This document shows, piece after piece, positions 50,460-57,446 of a DNA stretch of 64,000 nucleotides. The notes beneath the pieces are model-generated. The model made no database searches. It had not been told where the DNA came from and worked only from the letters and a program-made list of their open reading frames with translations. Position 1 is the first letter of the stretch, and each line of letters starts with the position of its first letter. Origin of the DNA: Caldimonas mangrovi (GTDB lineage Bacteria; Pseudomonadota; Gammaproteobacteria; Burkholderiales; Burkholderiaceae_C). Where the stretch lies: the NCBI RefSeq assembly GCF_023721835.1, contig NZ_JAMKFE010000003.1, positions 186,001 through 250,000 of the forward strand. Reading direction: 5' to 3'. Made by a program: the position numbers and the translations under genes.

Positions 50460-50912
50460 ATGAAGGCTTGGCAGGAGGAAGGCGTCCAGACCCTGCTGGC
50501 GGCCGGCTCGGAAACCGAGCGCTTCGAACGCCTGGTCGAGGCGGCGCAGGATCTCGGCTTCGAATTCTGCAGTTACTGGCTGCGCGTGGCTCTGCCTCTT
50601 TCCAACCCGCGCATGGCGATGTACAACAACTTCCCGGCCGCATGGCAGGAGCGCTACGAGCAGCGTGGCTACCTGGCGATCGACCCGACGGTGAAGCACG
50701 GCCTGTCGTCGTCCAAGATCCTGGTATGGGCCGACAGCGTCACCGCTGCCTCCAAGGAATTCTGGGACGAAGCCTCATCGTTCGGCCTGCGCGTGGGCTG
50801 TGGGGTGCCGGTGCGCGACACCCGGGGCCTCTTGAGCATGACGTCCTTTGCTCGCTCGGAAGGCGACATCACGAGCGAAGAACTCGTGGTGAACCTGCCG
50901 AAGATGTTTTGA
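50460..50912 (+). CDS. Autoinducer-binding half of the split LuxR regulator
   Basis: 150 codons ending in LVVNLPKMF. If translated alone it would be a DNA-binding-deficient autoinducer-binding domain that could still titrate signal or dimerise with other LuxR proteins. The six residues conserved in AHL-binding domains (Trp, Tyr, Asp, Pro, Trp, Gly) are all visible, so the ligand domain does not look decayed. See the full-length pseudogene entry for the interruption. Confidence 0.6.
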   Translation: MKAWQEEGVQTLLAAGSETERFERLVEAAQDLGFEFCSYWLRVALPLSNPRMAMYNNFPAAWQERYEQRGYLAIDPTVKHGLSSSKILVWADSVTAASKEFWDEASSFGLRVGCGVPVRDTRGLLSMTSFARSEGDITSEELVVNLPKMF

Positions 50913-50921
50913 CTGGCGCAA

Positions 50922-51170
50922 GTGGCGCATGTTGGAATGAAAGACCTCATTGCTCCTCGGCTGTTGCCCGAGATCGACGTCAAGCTGAGCGAGCGCGAAG
51001 TCGAGGTGCTGCGCTGGACGGCCGATGGCAAGACGTCCAATGACGTCGCCGACATCCTTGGCATCTCGGAGCGGACCGTCAACTTCCACATCAACAACGC
51101 CATGATCAAGCTCGGCGCCAGCAATAAGACGGCCGCGGCGGTCCGGGCGGCCGTGCTGGGCCTGCTGTAG
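50922..51170 (+). CDS. HTH half of the split LuxR regulator
   Basis: Up to 82 aa from a GTG at 50922, or 77 aa from the ATG at 50937 (MKDLIAPRLLPEI). It is almost exactly one GerE-type helix-turn-helix, similar in size to free-standing small LuxR-type activators. There is no strong ribosome site, so independent translation depends on re-initiation after the TGA 9-24 bases upstream. If made, it would lack ligand control. Confidence 0.5.
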   Translation: MAHVGMKDLIAPRLLPEIDVKLSEREVEVLRWTADGKTSNDVADILGISERTVNFHINNAMIKLGASNKTAAAVRAAVLGLL

Positions 51171-51327
51171 CGGCGTTCGCGTCGGGGGCCGCCGGGGTAG
51201 GCATGCACCGGACGGTTCGCCGCGGTCTGTGAACCCTGACAGTTGCCACTGCAGCGATGCTGCCTTGAAATCGCGGCTTTTCATCCGCCAAGCCCGTCCC
51301 GGCCGCGATCACCGGCCGGGGCAGGAA

Positions 51328-51351
51328 GCGACCCTTCGACGAAGGGTTCGC
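51328..51351 (+). promoter_or_regulatory. Hairpin over the ribosome site of the P450-like gene
   Basis: GCGACCCTTCG and CGAAGGGTTCGC pair with one bulge, and the right arm contains GAAGGG, the only Shine-Dalgarno-like sequence before the ATG at 51358. Folding would limit translation. Confidence 0.4.
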
Positions 51352-51357
51352 ATCAGC

Positions 51358-52464
51358 ATGCCGACGTCTCCACCCCACTTCCAGCTGGACCGCCCCTTGC
51401 AGTACGACCCCGGCTTGCGGCTCTGGGTCGTGCTGGGCGCCGACGCGGCAGATGACCTGCTTCGGCACCCCGCCTGCTGCCTGTGCGAATCGTCGCTGCT
51501 GGTGTCCACGCTCAGCTCGGTACCTGCGGCCGGGGGGACGTGCCTGCCGCGCGGTGAGCCGCATCGCGAGGTGGAACGCGTGGTCGCCGCGTTGCTGGAC
51601 GGCGTGTCGCAACACCAGGTGCGCGAGGCGGCGCGCCGCGCCGGCACGTCACTCGCGGCGACCGGCCTGGCCCTCGGCCGCGCGGACGGCCTGCACGATC
51701 ATGCCCGGCTGCTGCCGGGGCACGCGCTCGGGGCTCTGTTGGGCGCGAGCGACGATCAGCTTGCCGAGCTGGCGGCCCGGGCCGGGCGCTGCGGCCACGC
51801 CGGCGAACCGGAGGCCCCGCTCGGCTTGGCGCCGGCTGCCGCACGTGAACTGCTGGCGGTGATGCAGTCGATCGCCTGCCGGCCCGGGGGCCCGCTGCGC
51901 GGGACGGGCGTGCTCAGCCGGCTGGCCGACCTCGCCGCGCGCCGCCCGGAGGTGACGCTGGAACGGGCCGTGCTGCGGCTGGCCCAGCTGTTCTACCTGG
52001 TCCACAAGGCGGCGGCCGTGCTGATACGCAACACCGTCCGGGCCTTGTGTGCGGCGCCACGGGTGGCGGAACTTGCGGGCCGCGAGCCTGCGCTGCTGGC
52101 GTCCTTCGTGCGGGAGATGCGCCGGCGTGCGCCGCCGTTGAGGCATGCCTTTCGCGTGTGCGGGCGCGATCTGGCGGTCGGCAAGCAGACGCTCCGTGCG
52201 GGCGATGCGCTGGTCGCCGTGTGGGCCCCGGAGCCGGCTGCGTTCACGCAGGCGATACCGCCCGCCTTCCTGCCGGACCGCAAGAGCGCGAAGGTGTTCG
52301 CGTTCGGTGCCGAGCCGTTCGCGTCGGCCGGGCAGCTGCTGGCGGAGACCCTCGCCGTCGAAGCGGTCGCCGCATGGCTGCGCGCCGGCCTGGCGTTCGA
52401 CGTCGGCCCGAGCCGCGAGACAGTGCGACCCGCCCAAGGCATCGCAACCCTCGGGCATTTTTGA
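51358..52464 (+). CDS. Cytochrome P450-like protein lacking the haem-ligand cysteine
   Basis: 368 aa. The C-terminal half follows the bacterial P450 plan: an ExxR motif (REMRRRAPP), a strand/turn AVGKQTLRAGDALVAVWAPE, and a haem-loop equivalent AFGAEPFASAGQLLAETLA. Aligned to FGxGxHxCxGxxLA, the haem Cys position is Ser, the His is Phe and one Gly is Glu. The I-helix (LAQLFYLVHKAAAVLIRN) lacks the oxygen-binding Ala-Gly-x-x-Thr. So the fold is probably kept but monooxygenase chemistry is not. It is a little short for a P450 (about 400 aa). It lies between a LuxR solo and a patatin gene. Confidence 0.65.
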   Translation: MPTSPPHFQLDRPLQYDPGLRLWVVLGADAADDLLRHPACCLCESSLLVSTLSSVPAAGGTCLPRGEPHREVERVVAALLDGVSQHQVREAARRAGTSLAATGLALGRADGLHDHARLLPGHALGALLGASDDQLAELAARAGRCGHAGEPEAPLGLAPAAARELLAVMQSIACRPGGPLRGTGVLSRLADLAARRPEVTLERAVLRLAQLFYLVHKAAAVLIRNTVRALCAAPRVAELAGREPALLASFVREMRRRAPPLRHAFRVCGRDLAVGKQTLRAGDALVAVWAPEPAAFTQAIPPAFLPDRKSAKVFAFGAEPFASAGQLLAETLAVEAVAAWLRAGLAFDVGPSRETVRPAQGIATLGHF

Positions 52465-52576
52465 GTTCTGCGGCCGGGCCACCCGGCGCTTCACTGAGAG
52501 CGTGTACCGTGTCGGCTGCAGGAAGGCGGCGCGGCGCGCGGCCGTCAGCTGATCCTGCGCCGACCCGGGAGTTTCA

Positions 52577-53740
52577 ATGGATCAGGCTGTTTCCGCCGGC
52601 CGCGCGCGCCGGCGTATCGACCTCGCGCTGCAAGGCGGTGGCTCGCACGGGGCCTTCACCTGGGGCGTGCTCGATCGGCTGCTGGAGGAGGACGATCTCG
52701 AGATCAGCGGCATTTCCGGCACCAGTGCCGGCGCCCTGAATGCCGGCGTGCTGGTGACCGGCCTCGCTCGAGGCGGGCCGCCACAGGGACGGCAGGCCCT
52801 GCATGATTTCTGGCGCGACGTCAGCGTCAGCGGGCAGATCTTTTCGCCCTTTCCGGCGCACGGTCGCCCGCCCGGCGGCAACTTCAACTTCGACCAACTG
52901 CCCGCCTACCAGTGGATGAACGTGTTCTGGCGCTCGTTCAGCCCTTATGAATTCAACCCGCTGAATCTCAACCCGCTGCGTGACGTGGTGCGCCGGCACG
53001 TCGATGCGTCGGTGCTGAAGAACTGTCACCGAGCCGCACCCCGGGTGCACCTGTTCATCACCGCCACGTCGGTGCGTACCGGCCAGGCGCACGTGTTCAC
53101 CGGCGACGAGCTGAGCGAGGACGCGCTACTGGCGTCGGCCTGCCTGCCCTTCATGTTCCAGGCCGTCGAGATCGACGGCGAGCCGTACTGGGACGGCGGC
53201 TACGTCGGCAATCCGGCCATCTTTCCGCTGATCTACCAGACCGACGCCCTGGACGTGCTGCTGGTCAAACTCAACCCGCTGCGGCGCGAAGGCACGCCGC
53301 GCCGCAGCGTGGAGATCATCGACCGACTCAGCGAGATCACCTTCAACACCAGCCTGATGGCGGAAATGCGTGCCATCGCGTTCGTCTCGCGCCTGTTGCG
53401 TGAGCACCGGCTGGACCCGGGGCGTTACAAGGACCTGCGCATGCACATGATTGCCGACGACGCCGGGCTGCTGCCCTTCAACGCGTCGAGCAAGTTCAAC
53501 ACCGACTGGGGTTTCCTGCAGAAGCTGTGCGAACTCGGCCGAAGCGCGGCGGACCGCTGGCTGCGCGAGCACAAGGCGGATCTGGGTGTGCGCTCCTCGC
53601 TGGATATCGAGCGTGAGTTCCTCGCCAAGCCGCTGCGCGAGGAAATGGCACCGGTGAAGGCTCGGCAGCAGCGCCCGCGCACCCGCTCGCGCCGTCTGAT
53701 CGACGGGGTCAAGCGCCTGCTCGGCCGACGTCGCACCTGA
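52577..53740 (+). CDS. Patatin-like phospholipase
   Basis: 387 aa. DLALQGGGSHGAFTWGVLD is the oxyanion-hole block, ISGTSAGALNAGVL holds the catalytic Ser (GxSxG), and YWDGGYVGNPAIFPL the Asp of the Ser-Asp dyad. The patatin domain fills about residues 10-230; the C-terminal tail is Arg/Lys-rich (TRSRRLIDGVKRLLGRRRT). It hydrolyses acyl ester bonds in phospholipids or storage lipids. No signal peptide is visible. It follows the P450-like gene by 112 bases on the same strand; ATG at 52577 is preceded by GGGAG. Confidence 0.92.
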   Translation: MDQAVSAGRARRRIDLALQGGGSHGAFTWGVLDRLLEEDDLEISGISGTSAGALNAGVLVTGLARGGPPQGRQALHDFWRDVSVSGQIFSPFPAHGRPPGGNFNFDQLPAYQWMNVFWRSFSPYEFNPLNLNPLRDVVRRHVDASVLKNCHRAAPRVHLFITATSVRTGQAHVFTGDELSEDALLASACLPFMFQAVEIDGEPYWDGGYVGNPAIFPLIYQTDALDVLLVKLNPLRREGTPRRSVEIIDRLSEITFNTSLMAEMRAIAFVSRLLREHRLDPGRYKDLRMHMIADDAGLLPFNASSKFNTDWGFLQKLCELGRSAADRWLREHKADLGVRSSLDIEREFLAKPLREEMAPVKARQQRPRTRSRRLIDGVKRLLGRRRT

Positions 53741-53909
53741 TCCATCAAAAAGAACCCCGGCCCTCCACGGGGAAGGACCGGGGGCGGGGACGCGCTCATG
53801 GCAGACGTCGTAACCCGTCGGTGCCGAGAGCGTTGCAATGAACCCCGTATACAACGCTCGCTCGCCGCGCTGCGGGACGCAAGGAACCGTCCTCTGCAAG
53901 CTCGGCCTG

Positions 53910-53932
53910 ATTAGTGTACAAAGCGAACTAAT
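53910..53932. promoter_or_regulatory. Inverted repeat upstream of MATE gene (candidate operator)
   Basis: ATTAGT (53910-53915) and ACTAAT (53927-53932) are inverted 6-bp arms with an 11-base spacer in the A/T-richest part of the 53741-54010 gap. They could bind a repressor of the efflux gene. Nothing else in that gap is recognisable except a weak hairpin near 53750-53788. Confidence 0.35.
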
Positions 53933-54010
53933 TTCCGATATCCGGAATAACGAGAAGAACAGGTCGGCGACATTGCGCCGGTTCTCACCCGCCCCCCATC
54001 CGCTGACCTC

Positions 54011-55402
54011 ATGCCCACCGCTCGCGTTGCGCGCGCCGGCGCGCCGCGCCCGGCCCTGTTCTCGATCACCTGGCCTTTGCTGGCCGAGCTGCTGCTGGGC
54101 ATGCTGGTCGGCTTGGCGGGGCTGTGGATGGCATCGCGGATGTCCGACGAAGCCTCGGGCGCCTTCGCGCTGGTCAACCATCTGCAGGCCGCGTTCTTCA
54201 TTCTCTTTCGCGTCATCAGCATGGGGGTCAGCGTCGTCATCACGCAGAACCTCGGCGCCGGCAACCGGCGCACGGCGGACGAGACGGCACGCGCCTCGCT
54301 CGGCGCTACTTCGTGGCTGGCGGGCATCACGGCGGCTGCCGTGGCAGTGGCGGCGCCGTGGCTGCTGCACTGGATGAATGCGCCGGACGGCGTGATGGCC
54401 CTGGCGGTGCCGTTCCTGACGATGGCGGCCGTTGCGCTCGCGCTCGATGCCTACAACGCAACGATGGCAGCGGTGATGCGCGCGCACCTGCATGCGCGCG
54501 ACACGCTCTACAACATGCTGGCGATGCATGCGCTGCACCTGCTGCTGTGCGTGCCGCTGATGAGCGGCTTCGGGCCGTTGCCGCCCCTGGGGCTGGTCGG
54601 TTTCGCGCTCGCGATGGCGCTCAGCCGTGCCTTCGGCCTGGCCTGGCATTTGTGGCTGTGGCGTTGGCGGCTGCAACTGGTGCCCACCGCGCGCGACTGG
54701 TGGGCGCTGCGCTGGCGCCGGCTCGGGCCGGCCTTGCACATCGGCCTGCCGGGAGCCGCCGAGGCGGTCGCCTACCGGCTGGCGCTGATGGTCAGCATCG
54801 CGATGGTGGCCCGCATGGGCGCGGCGGAACTGGCCACGCACAGCTACACGATGCAGGTGATGTATTTCATCCTGCTGTTCGGCCTGGCGATCGGCTTTGC
54901 CAGCGAGATCCTGGTCGGTCACCTGGTCGGTGCCGGCGCATTGCACGAGGCGCACCGGCTCGTGCGCAAGAGCGTGCGGCTCGGTCTGGCGGTCTCGACG
55001 GGCGTCGCGTTGCTCGCGGCGATCGGCGCGCCGTGGTACCTGCGTCTGTTCACCAGCGACGCGCGCATCGTCGAGACGGCCACGCAGCTGCTGTGGCTGA
55101 CGGTGCTGCTGGAGCCGGGGCGCACCTTCAACCTGGTCGTGATCAATGCGTTGCGGGCCACCGGCGATGCACGCTTTCCGGTATTGGCCGGCGCGCTGTC
55201 GATGGTGCTGGTGCTGGCTGGCGGCTCGTGGTTCCTGGGCGTGTATCTCGGCTGGGGCCTGGTGGGCGTGTGGATCGCGTATGCGGCCGACGAGTGGCTG
55301 CGCGGCTTGACGATGGCGGCGCGCTGGCACTGGCGGGGCTGGGTGCCGCATGCGCGCGAGACGCATCGGCGGGTGGGGCGTCAGCGGGCGGTGTCCGCCT
55401 AG
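54011..55402 (+). CDS. MATE-family efflux transporter
   Basis: 463 aa with 12 membrane helices in two pseudosymmetric halves. SITWPLLAELLLGMLVGLAG at the start, VVITQNLGAGNRRTADETAR near residue 78 and the matching ILVGHLVGAGALHEAHRLVR near 300 are the paired MATE motifs, and LEPGRTFNLVVINALRATGD is the C-terminal one. It exports cationic compounds or drugs by Na+ or H+ antiport. It is convergent with the dehydrogenase gene, overlapping four bases. Confidence 0.93.
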   Translation: MPTARVARAGAPRPALFSITWPLLAELLLGMLVGLAGLWMASRMSDEASGAFALVNHLQAAFFILFRVISMGVSVVITQNLGAGNRRTADETARASLGATSWLAGITAAAVAVAAPWLLHWMNAPDGVMALAVPFLTMAAVALALDAYNATMAAVMRAHLHARDTLYNMLAMHALHLLLCVPLMSGFGPLPPLGLVGFALAMALSRAFGLAWHLWLWRWRLQLVPTARDWWALRWRRLGPALHIGLPGAAEAVAYRLALMVSIAMVARMGAAELATHSYTMQVMYFILLFGLAIGFASEILVGHLVGAGALHEAHRLVRKSVRLGLAVSTGVALLAAIGAPWYLRLFTSDARIVETATQLLWLTVLLEPGRTFNLVVINALRATGDARFPVLAGALSMVLVLAGGSWFLGVYLGWGLVGVWIAYAADEWLRGLTMAARWHWRGWVPHARETHRRVGRQRAVSA

Positions 55403-56274
55403 CGCAGGAAGTCGAGCAGGCTGCTGTCGTCGAGCGACGCGTGGCCGGCGGCGCAGGCTTGCGCGAACAGGCTCGCCGCCGCGACGCCGAGCGTGGGCCG
55501 GACACCCGCTGCACCGGCGGCGTCCAGGGCCAGGCGCGTGTCCTTGGCCAGCAGCGCAGTGTGCGCGTGGACTGCGACGTCGCCCGCCAGTGCCCGGTGC
55601 ATGCGGTCGCTGCCGATCCAGCTCTGCCCGCTCGATTGTTCGATCACCTCCAGCGTGCGCACGGCATCGAGTCCGAGCCGCTCGGCCAGCAGCACGGCCT
55701 GCGCGGCGGCCGCCAGGTTGATGCCGGCCAGCAGGTTGTTGACCAGCTTGGTGCGGGCGCCGTCGCCGATGCGTTCACCGAGCCGGAATACATGCCCCGA
55801 CAACACGCCGAGCAGCGTGGCGTGCCGCTCGAAAACGGCCGTGCTGCACGCGACCATCAGGCTCATGCTGCCGTTGCGTGCTCGCGCGGGGCCGCCGGAC
55901 ATCGGCGCGTCGATGCAGTGGAGGCCCAGGGCGGTGAGCCGTTGCGCGCACGCCTCGGTGCAGTCAGGGGCGATCGTCGGGCACAGCATCACGCAGCGCT
56001 CCGGGGCCAGCGTGGTCGCGATGCCGTCCGGGCCGAACAGCACGGCCTCGGTCTGCGCGGCATCGACGACCGCGACGATCACGCAGTCGCTGCGCGCAGC
56101 CAGTTCGGCCGGTGTGGCGCAGACCACTGCACCGAGGGCCGCGAGGGCATGTTCCCGTGCGGCGTCGACATCGCGCACGGCGACCGGCCAGCCCTGCGAC
56201 AGCAGCCGCTCGGCCATCGCGCCGCCCATGTTGCCGACCCCGACGATGCCGATGCGCTGCGCAGCTGCGGTCAT
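55399..56274 (-). CDS. NAD(P)-dependent beta-hydroxyacid dehydrogenase (3-hydroxyisobutyrate type)
   Basis: 291 aa. The Rossmann start RIGIVGVGNMGGAMAERLL gives the dinucleotide site, DAPMSGGPARARNGSMSLMV the substrate loop, and GARTKLVNNLLAGINLAAAA the catalytic Lys and Asn. The length fits the 3-hydroxyisobutyrate/tartronate-semialdehyde reductase family. It oxidises a beta-hydroxy acid in the cytoplasm; which one cannot be told. It begins 14 bases after rodA ends, so it may be co-transcribed with the cell-shape operon, which is unusual for this enzyme. Confidence 0.9.
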   Translation of the reverse strand: MTAAAQRIGIVGVGNMGGAMAERLLSQGWPVAVRDVDAAREHALAALGAVVCATPAELAARSDCVIVAVVDAAQTEAVLFGPDGIATTLAPERCVMLCPTIAPDCTEACAQRLTALGLHCIDAPMSGGPARARNGSMSLMVACSTAVFERHATLLGVLSGHVFRLGERIGDGARTKLVNNLLAGINLAAAAQAVLLAERLGLDAVRTLEVIEQSSGQSWIGSDRMHRALAGDVAVHAHTALLAKDTRLALDAAGAAGVRPTLGVAAASLFAQACAAGHASLDDSSLLDFLR

Positions 56275-56288
56275 CGCGACCTCCCGGT

Positions 56289-57446
56289 TCAGGACATCAT
56301 CAGCCGCCGGCTCTTGGCGATCGACATCAGGATGCCGACGCCCAGGCCGAGCGTCACCATCGCGGTGCCGCCGTAGCTGATGAAGGGCAGCGGCACGCCC
56401 ACCACCGGCAGAACCCCGCTGACCATGCCCATGTTCACGAAGGCATAGGTGAAGAAGATCAGCGTCACCGCGCCGGCGAGCAGCCGCGAGAACATGGTCG
56501 GCGCTTCGCCCGCGATGACCAGCCCGCGGAAGATCAGGAAGATGAAGCCGAGCAGCAGCGCCACGTTGCCGGCCAGGCCGAACTCTTCCGAGTAGGCGGC
56601 GAAGATGAAGTCGGTGGTGCGCTCGGGGATGAACTCCAGGTGCGTCTGCGTGCCCTTCATGAACCCCTTGCCGGTGAGCCCACCCGAGCCGATCGCGATC
56701 ATGCCCTGCAGCGTGTGGAAGCCCTTGCCGAGCGGGTCCTTGCTGGGGTCGAGCAGCGTGCACACGCGGCCCTTCTGATAGTCGTGCAGCACCGGCCAGT
56801 CGACACCGGGCTGGCAGATGCGGTCCTCGGACAGCACCAGCGCCGAGATGGCAACCACGCCGGTGACGAGCACCGGAATGATCAGTTTCCACGACAGGCC
56901 GGCGAAAAAGATGACGTACAGCCCGCCCGACATCACCAGCAGCGAGGTGCCCAGGTCGGGCTGCTTCATGATGAAGCCGACCGGGACGGCGAGGATCATG
57001 ACCGCGACGAGAAAGTCCGGCGTGCGCAACTGGCCTTCGCGCCGCTGGAACCACCAGGCCAGCATCAGCGGCACCGCGAACTTCAGCAGCTCGCTCGGCT
57101 GGATCACCGTGACGCCGACGTTGAGCCAGCGGGTCGCACCCTTGCGGGTGATGCCGAACAGCTCGACGCCGAGCAGGAGCGCGACGCCGACGATGTACAG
57201 CGGCACCGCGATGGCCATGAGTTTCTGCGGCGGGATCTGCGCGACGACGAAGACCACGGCCAGCGCGATCAGCATGTTGCGGCCGTGGTCGACGAAGCGG
57301 GTGCCGTGATCGAACCCGGCCGAATACATCGTCAGCAGCCCGGCCCCGCACAGCAGCAGTACCGCGAGCGCGAGCCAGCCGTCGAAGCCCAGGAAGATGG
57401 GCTTGGCGCGCTGCCACAGGGAGGGTCGTTCGAAGGCGACGTTCAT
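56289..57446 (-). CDS. rodA: Peptidoglycan glycosyltransferase RodA (SEDS family)
   Basis: 385 aa with ten membrane helices. LLCGAGLLTMYSAG near the N terminus, LIFFAGLSWKLIIPVLV, GLTGKGFMKGTQTHLEFIPE (large periplasmic loop) and HTDFIFAAYSEEFGLAG-like ERTTDFIFAAYSEEFGLAGN are SEDS hallmarks. RodA polymerises glycan strands for side-wall synthesis with PBP2. It overlaps the PBP2 gene by four bases and is co-oriented with mreBCD. Confidence 0.96.
   Translation of the reverse strand: MNVAFERPSLWQRAKPIFLGFDGWLALAVLLLCGAGLLTMYSAGFDHGTRFVDHGRNMLIALAVVFVVAQIPPQKLMAIAVPLYIVGVALLLGVELFGITRKGATRWLNVGVTVIQPSELLKFAVPLMLAWWFQRREGQLRTPDFLVAVMILAVPVGFIMKQPDLGTSLLVMSGGLYVIFFAGLSWKLIIPVLVTGVVAISALVLSEDRICQPGVDWPVLHDYQKGRVCTLLDPSKDPLGKGFHTLQGMIAIGSGGLTGKGFMKGTQTHLEFIPERTTDFIFAAYSEEFGLAGNVALLLGFIFLIFRGLVIAGEAPTMFSRLLAGAVTLIFFTYAFVNMGMVSGVLPVVGVPLPFISYGGTAMVTLGLGVGILMSIAKSRRLMMS

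Larger units (their letters stand above)
50460..51170 (+). pseudogene. LuxR-family quorum-sensing regulator (solo), interrupted by in-frame TGA
   Basis: Reading one frame from the ATG at 50460 (AGGAG upstream) to the stop at 51170 gives a 236-residue LuxR protein broken only by a TGA at 50910-50912. The N-terminal part has the acyl-homoserine-lactone pocket residues (YWLRVA, AWQERYEQRGYLAIDP, ILVWAD, GLRVGCGVPV). The C-terminal part is a complete GerE HTH (LSEREVEVLRWTADGKTSND, NFHINNAMIKLG). The stop sits in LPKMF-stop-LAQVAHVGM, where relatives commonly carry Trp or another hydrophobic residue, so TGG to TGA is the simplest origin. No luxI gene is in the window. Confidence 0.7.

Noticed and set aside
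53747-53790. Rho-independent terminator after the patatin gene
   Set aside because: The stem is weak and the T-run faces the minus strand, where no gene ends.
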